Shown here: piece by piece, positions 62,571-64,000 of the stretch
Position numbering within the stretch: position 1 is the stretch's first letter
Layout of the letters: the number at the start of each line of letters is the position of its first letter
Source: Bordetella petrii
GTDB lineage: Bacteria; Pseudomonadota; Gammaproteobacteria; Burkholderiales; Burkholderiaceae_B
Direction of reading: 5' to 3'
DNA length: 64,000 bases
NCBI RefSeq assembly: GCF_017356245.1
Contig: NZ_JAFMZZ010000001.1
Span: 1,693,698 to 1,757,697, forward strand
Notes under the pieces: model-generated
Told to the model about the DNA's origin: nothing
The model's input: only the letters and a program-made list of their open reading frames with translations
The model's database searches: none
Position numbers and translations under genes: made by a program

Positions 62571-63182
62571 GTGCCCAACCCTAAGCTCGCCCATTCCATC
62601 AATGCGGCGGCCGCCGATGCGGCTGTCGTGGATGCGTTCGGGCTTGCTCGCCAGGGCGGCGGCGTCCAGGGTACTGTACCCCTGGTGCGGCTGGCCAGGG
62701 CGGTCGAGGGCCTGCCAGAGCAGCCTGCCGGCGAAGCCGGGCTGGTGGCCTGGTCGGTGCGCGGCGAAACCGGAACTGGCGCCGCCAAGACCGGCATCGC
62801 CGCCGGCCAGCCGCTCTTGCACTTGCATGTGCGGGCCAATCCGGTACTGGTGTGCCAGCGTTGCAATGCCCCGTTTGTTTATGCGGTAGATTCCCGGACA
62901 GTACTGCAGTTGGTCAAGTCTGAAGACGAGCTCGACGACGACCTGTCCCTTGAATCGCAAGACCCGGATCTTGCGGACTCGCTGCCCGAAAAGGTGGTGG
63001 GCTCGCATCGTTTCGATCTGTTGGCCCAGGTCGAAGACGAGCTCATCCTGAGCATCCCGTACGTGCCCAGGCATCCCGTATGCCCGGGCGCGCAGGCCGA
63101 AGACGGCGACGCCTCCCCGGCGCCCGCCGCCGGGCGTCCGTCGCCTTTCGCGGTGCTCGAACAACTGAAGCGCAAAGATTAG
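62571..63182 (+). CDS. yceD: YceD family 23S rRNA-accumulation protein (DUF177)
   Basis: A 203-residue DUF177 protein. The family pair of cysteines is in VCQRCNAPF and a proline-rich acidic second half ends near the C-terminus. YceD is needed for normal 23S rRNA levels in some species, mechanism unsettled. The GTG at 62571 has GCAGG before it; a TTG at 62562 would add three residues. It is co-directional with rpmF and plsX. Confidence 0.9.
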   Translation: MPNPKLAHSINAAAADAAVVDAFGLARQGGGVQGTVPLVRLARAVEGLPEQPAGEAGLVAWSVRGETGTGAAKTGIAAGQPLLHLHVRANPVLVCQRCNAPFVYAVDSRTVLQLVKSEDELDDDLSLESQDPDLADSLPEKVVGSHRFDLLAQVEDELILSIPYVPRHPVCPGAQAEDGDASPAPAAGRPSPFAVLEQLKRKD

Positions 63183-63233
63183 GTCAACATCGGGCCGCAT
63201 CGCGTACAATGCGGCCCGTTTCTAGGAGTCATC

Positions 63234-63416
63234 ATGGCTGTTCAACAAAACAAGAAGTCCCCGTCCAAGCGTGGCATGCATCGCTCGCACGATTTCCTGG
63301 GCAACCCGTCCACCGCGATCGAGCCCACCACCGGCGAAACCCATCTGCGCCATCACATCAGCCCCAACGGCTTCTATCGTGGCCGCAAGATCCTGAAGAC
63401 CAAGGCCGACGAATAA
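63234..63416 (+). CDS. rpmF: 50S ribosomal protein L32
   Basis: A 60-residue L32 protein starting [20 protein letters not shown]. It is the cysteine-free form, without the zinc-binding CxxC pairs found in many bacteria, and ends [18 protein letters not shown] precedes the ATG. It lies between yceD and plsX in the standard order. Confidence 0.98.
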   Translation: MAVQQNKKSPSKRGMHRSHDFLGNPSTAIEPTTGETHLRHHISPNGFYRGRKILKTKADE

Positions 63417-63466
63417 CGCCGCGGCGGACTCGTCTTTCGCATTCACGGCAGCGCTGACCTGCACCC

Positions 63467-64000
63467 GTGATACGCATCGCCATCGACTGCATGGGCGGCG
63501 ATTTCGGCCTGCCCGTCACGATTCCGGCCGCGATCGAGTTCGCCCGGCAATTCCCGGATTCCCGGCTGTTGCTGGTCGGCCTGCCCGACGCCATCGAGGC
63601 GGCGCTGGCCGAGCACAAGGCCGCCCCGCGCGATCGCCTTGAAATCGTGCCGGCCACCGAGGTCGTCTCCATGGACGATCCGGTCGAGGTCGCCCTGCGT
63701 CGCAAAAAAGATTCCTCCATGCGGCTGGCCGCCCAGGCGGTCAAAGACGGCCGCGCCGACGCCTGCATCTCGGCGGGCAATACCGGCGCCTGGATGGCCA
63801 TCTCGCGCTATGTGCTCAAAACGCTGGACGGCATCGACCGCCCGGCCATCGCCACGTCCATTCCCAACCAGACCGGCCGCGCCACGACCGTGCTCGACCT
63901 GGGCGCCAACGTCGATTGCACCGCCGAGCACCTGCTGCAGTTCGCCATCATGGGCACGGCCCTGACCCAGGCGGTCGACCACCGTGACAACCCCACGGTG
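63467..64000 (+). CDS. plsX: Phosphate acyltransferase PlsX, N-terminal part (cut by window edge)
   Basis: The first 178 codons of PlsX, which makes acyl-phosphate from acyl-ACP to start phospholipid synthesis. The N-terminus [13 protein letters not shown] and the segments [31 protein letters not shown] and [18 protein letters not shown] are diagnostic. GTG at 63467 is the start, following a CACC context without a clear ribosome-binding site. The gene continues past the window end. Confidence 0.97.
   Translation, partial: MIRIAIDCMGGDFGLPVTIPAAIEFARQFPDSRLLLVGLPDAIEAALAEHKAAPRDRLEIVPATEVVSMDDPVEVALRRKKDSSMRLAAQAVKDGRADACISAGNTGAWMAISRYVLKTLDGIDRPAIATSIPNQTGRATTVLDLGANVDCTAEHLLQFAIMGTALTQAVDHRDNPTV

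Overview
The window is a contiguous piece of a GC-rich betaproteobacterial chromosome, most probably Alcaligenaceae of the Bordetella/Achromobacter type. This is judged from family content: a RisAS-like OmpR/EnvZ pair, a Par27-like parvulin, orphan Bug-type solute receptors, two complete branched-chain amino acid ABC systems, a PagL lipid A deacylase and a trpB-trpA-accD run. No rRNA, tRNA, CRISPR array, insertion sequence or prophage was recognised. Genes are tightly packed and many neighbours share 4-base ATGA overlaps. Only one gap exceeds 300 bases (rne-rluC); a second is 299 bases (the divergent promoter region near 28 kb).

Layout. 0-3 kb: ahpC-ahpD peroxide defence and the RisS/RisA two-component pair, all on the minus strand. 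3-5.3 kb: a fused TsaB-RimI protein and a family 4 uracil-DNA glycosylase whose start carries a 60-bp tandem duplication. 5.4-13.7 kb: lplT (minus), then smc, zipA and ligA. 13.7-15.8 kb: minus operon msrB-yciB-bolA-parvulin. 15.9-17.7 kb: biotin ECF importer bioM-bioN-bioY. 17.9-22.9 kb: first Liv importer, with LivM and LivG fused in one protein.

22.9-31.4 kb is the most accessory-looking part. It is a divergent catabolic cluster: racemase-fold protein, Bug receptor, aldehyde dehydrogenase, beta-hydroxyacid dehydrogenase and IclR regulator on the minus strand; MmgE/PrpD protein, second Bug receptor and metallo-beta-lactamase-fold hydrolase on the plus strand. The two arms are separated by a promoter region with two nearly identical 17-bp palindromes. 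The racemase-fold protein appears to lack both catalytic cysteines of its family. The substrate is not known from sequence.

31.4-38.1 kb (minus): a branched-chain aminotransferase, a lone glycine-betaine-type binding protein and a second Liv system in the order livG-F-K-H-M. 38.3-42.1 kb (minus): nth, a stand-alone RsxB-like ferredoxin, intracellular PHB depolymerase, ferredoxin-NADP reductase and a 7Fe-8S ferredoxin. 42.3-47.8 kb: pncB, ridA-like, a 50-residue membrane peptide, a flavodoxin-like protein with mtfA, and relA. 47.9-52.8 kb: argE-like, trpB, trpA, accD, pagL.

52.9-64 kb: a thioesterase and RNase E on the minus strand; divergent rluC and a HAD phosphatase; the MsrPQ methionine sulfoxide repair pair; a minus operon of Maf-type pyrophosphatase, an RsmI-like methyltransferase and an amidase lipoprotein; finally yceD-rpmF-plsX behind a good sigma-70 promoter, with plsX cut by the window end. 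The gene set is mostly housekeeping (division, DNA repair, translation quality, RNA decay, cofactors), with amino-acid and organic-acid uptake added.
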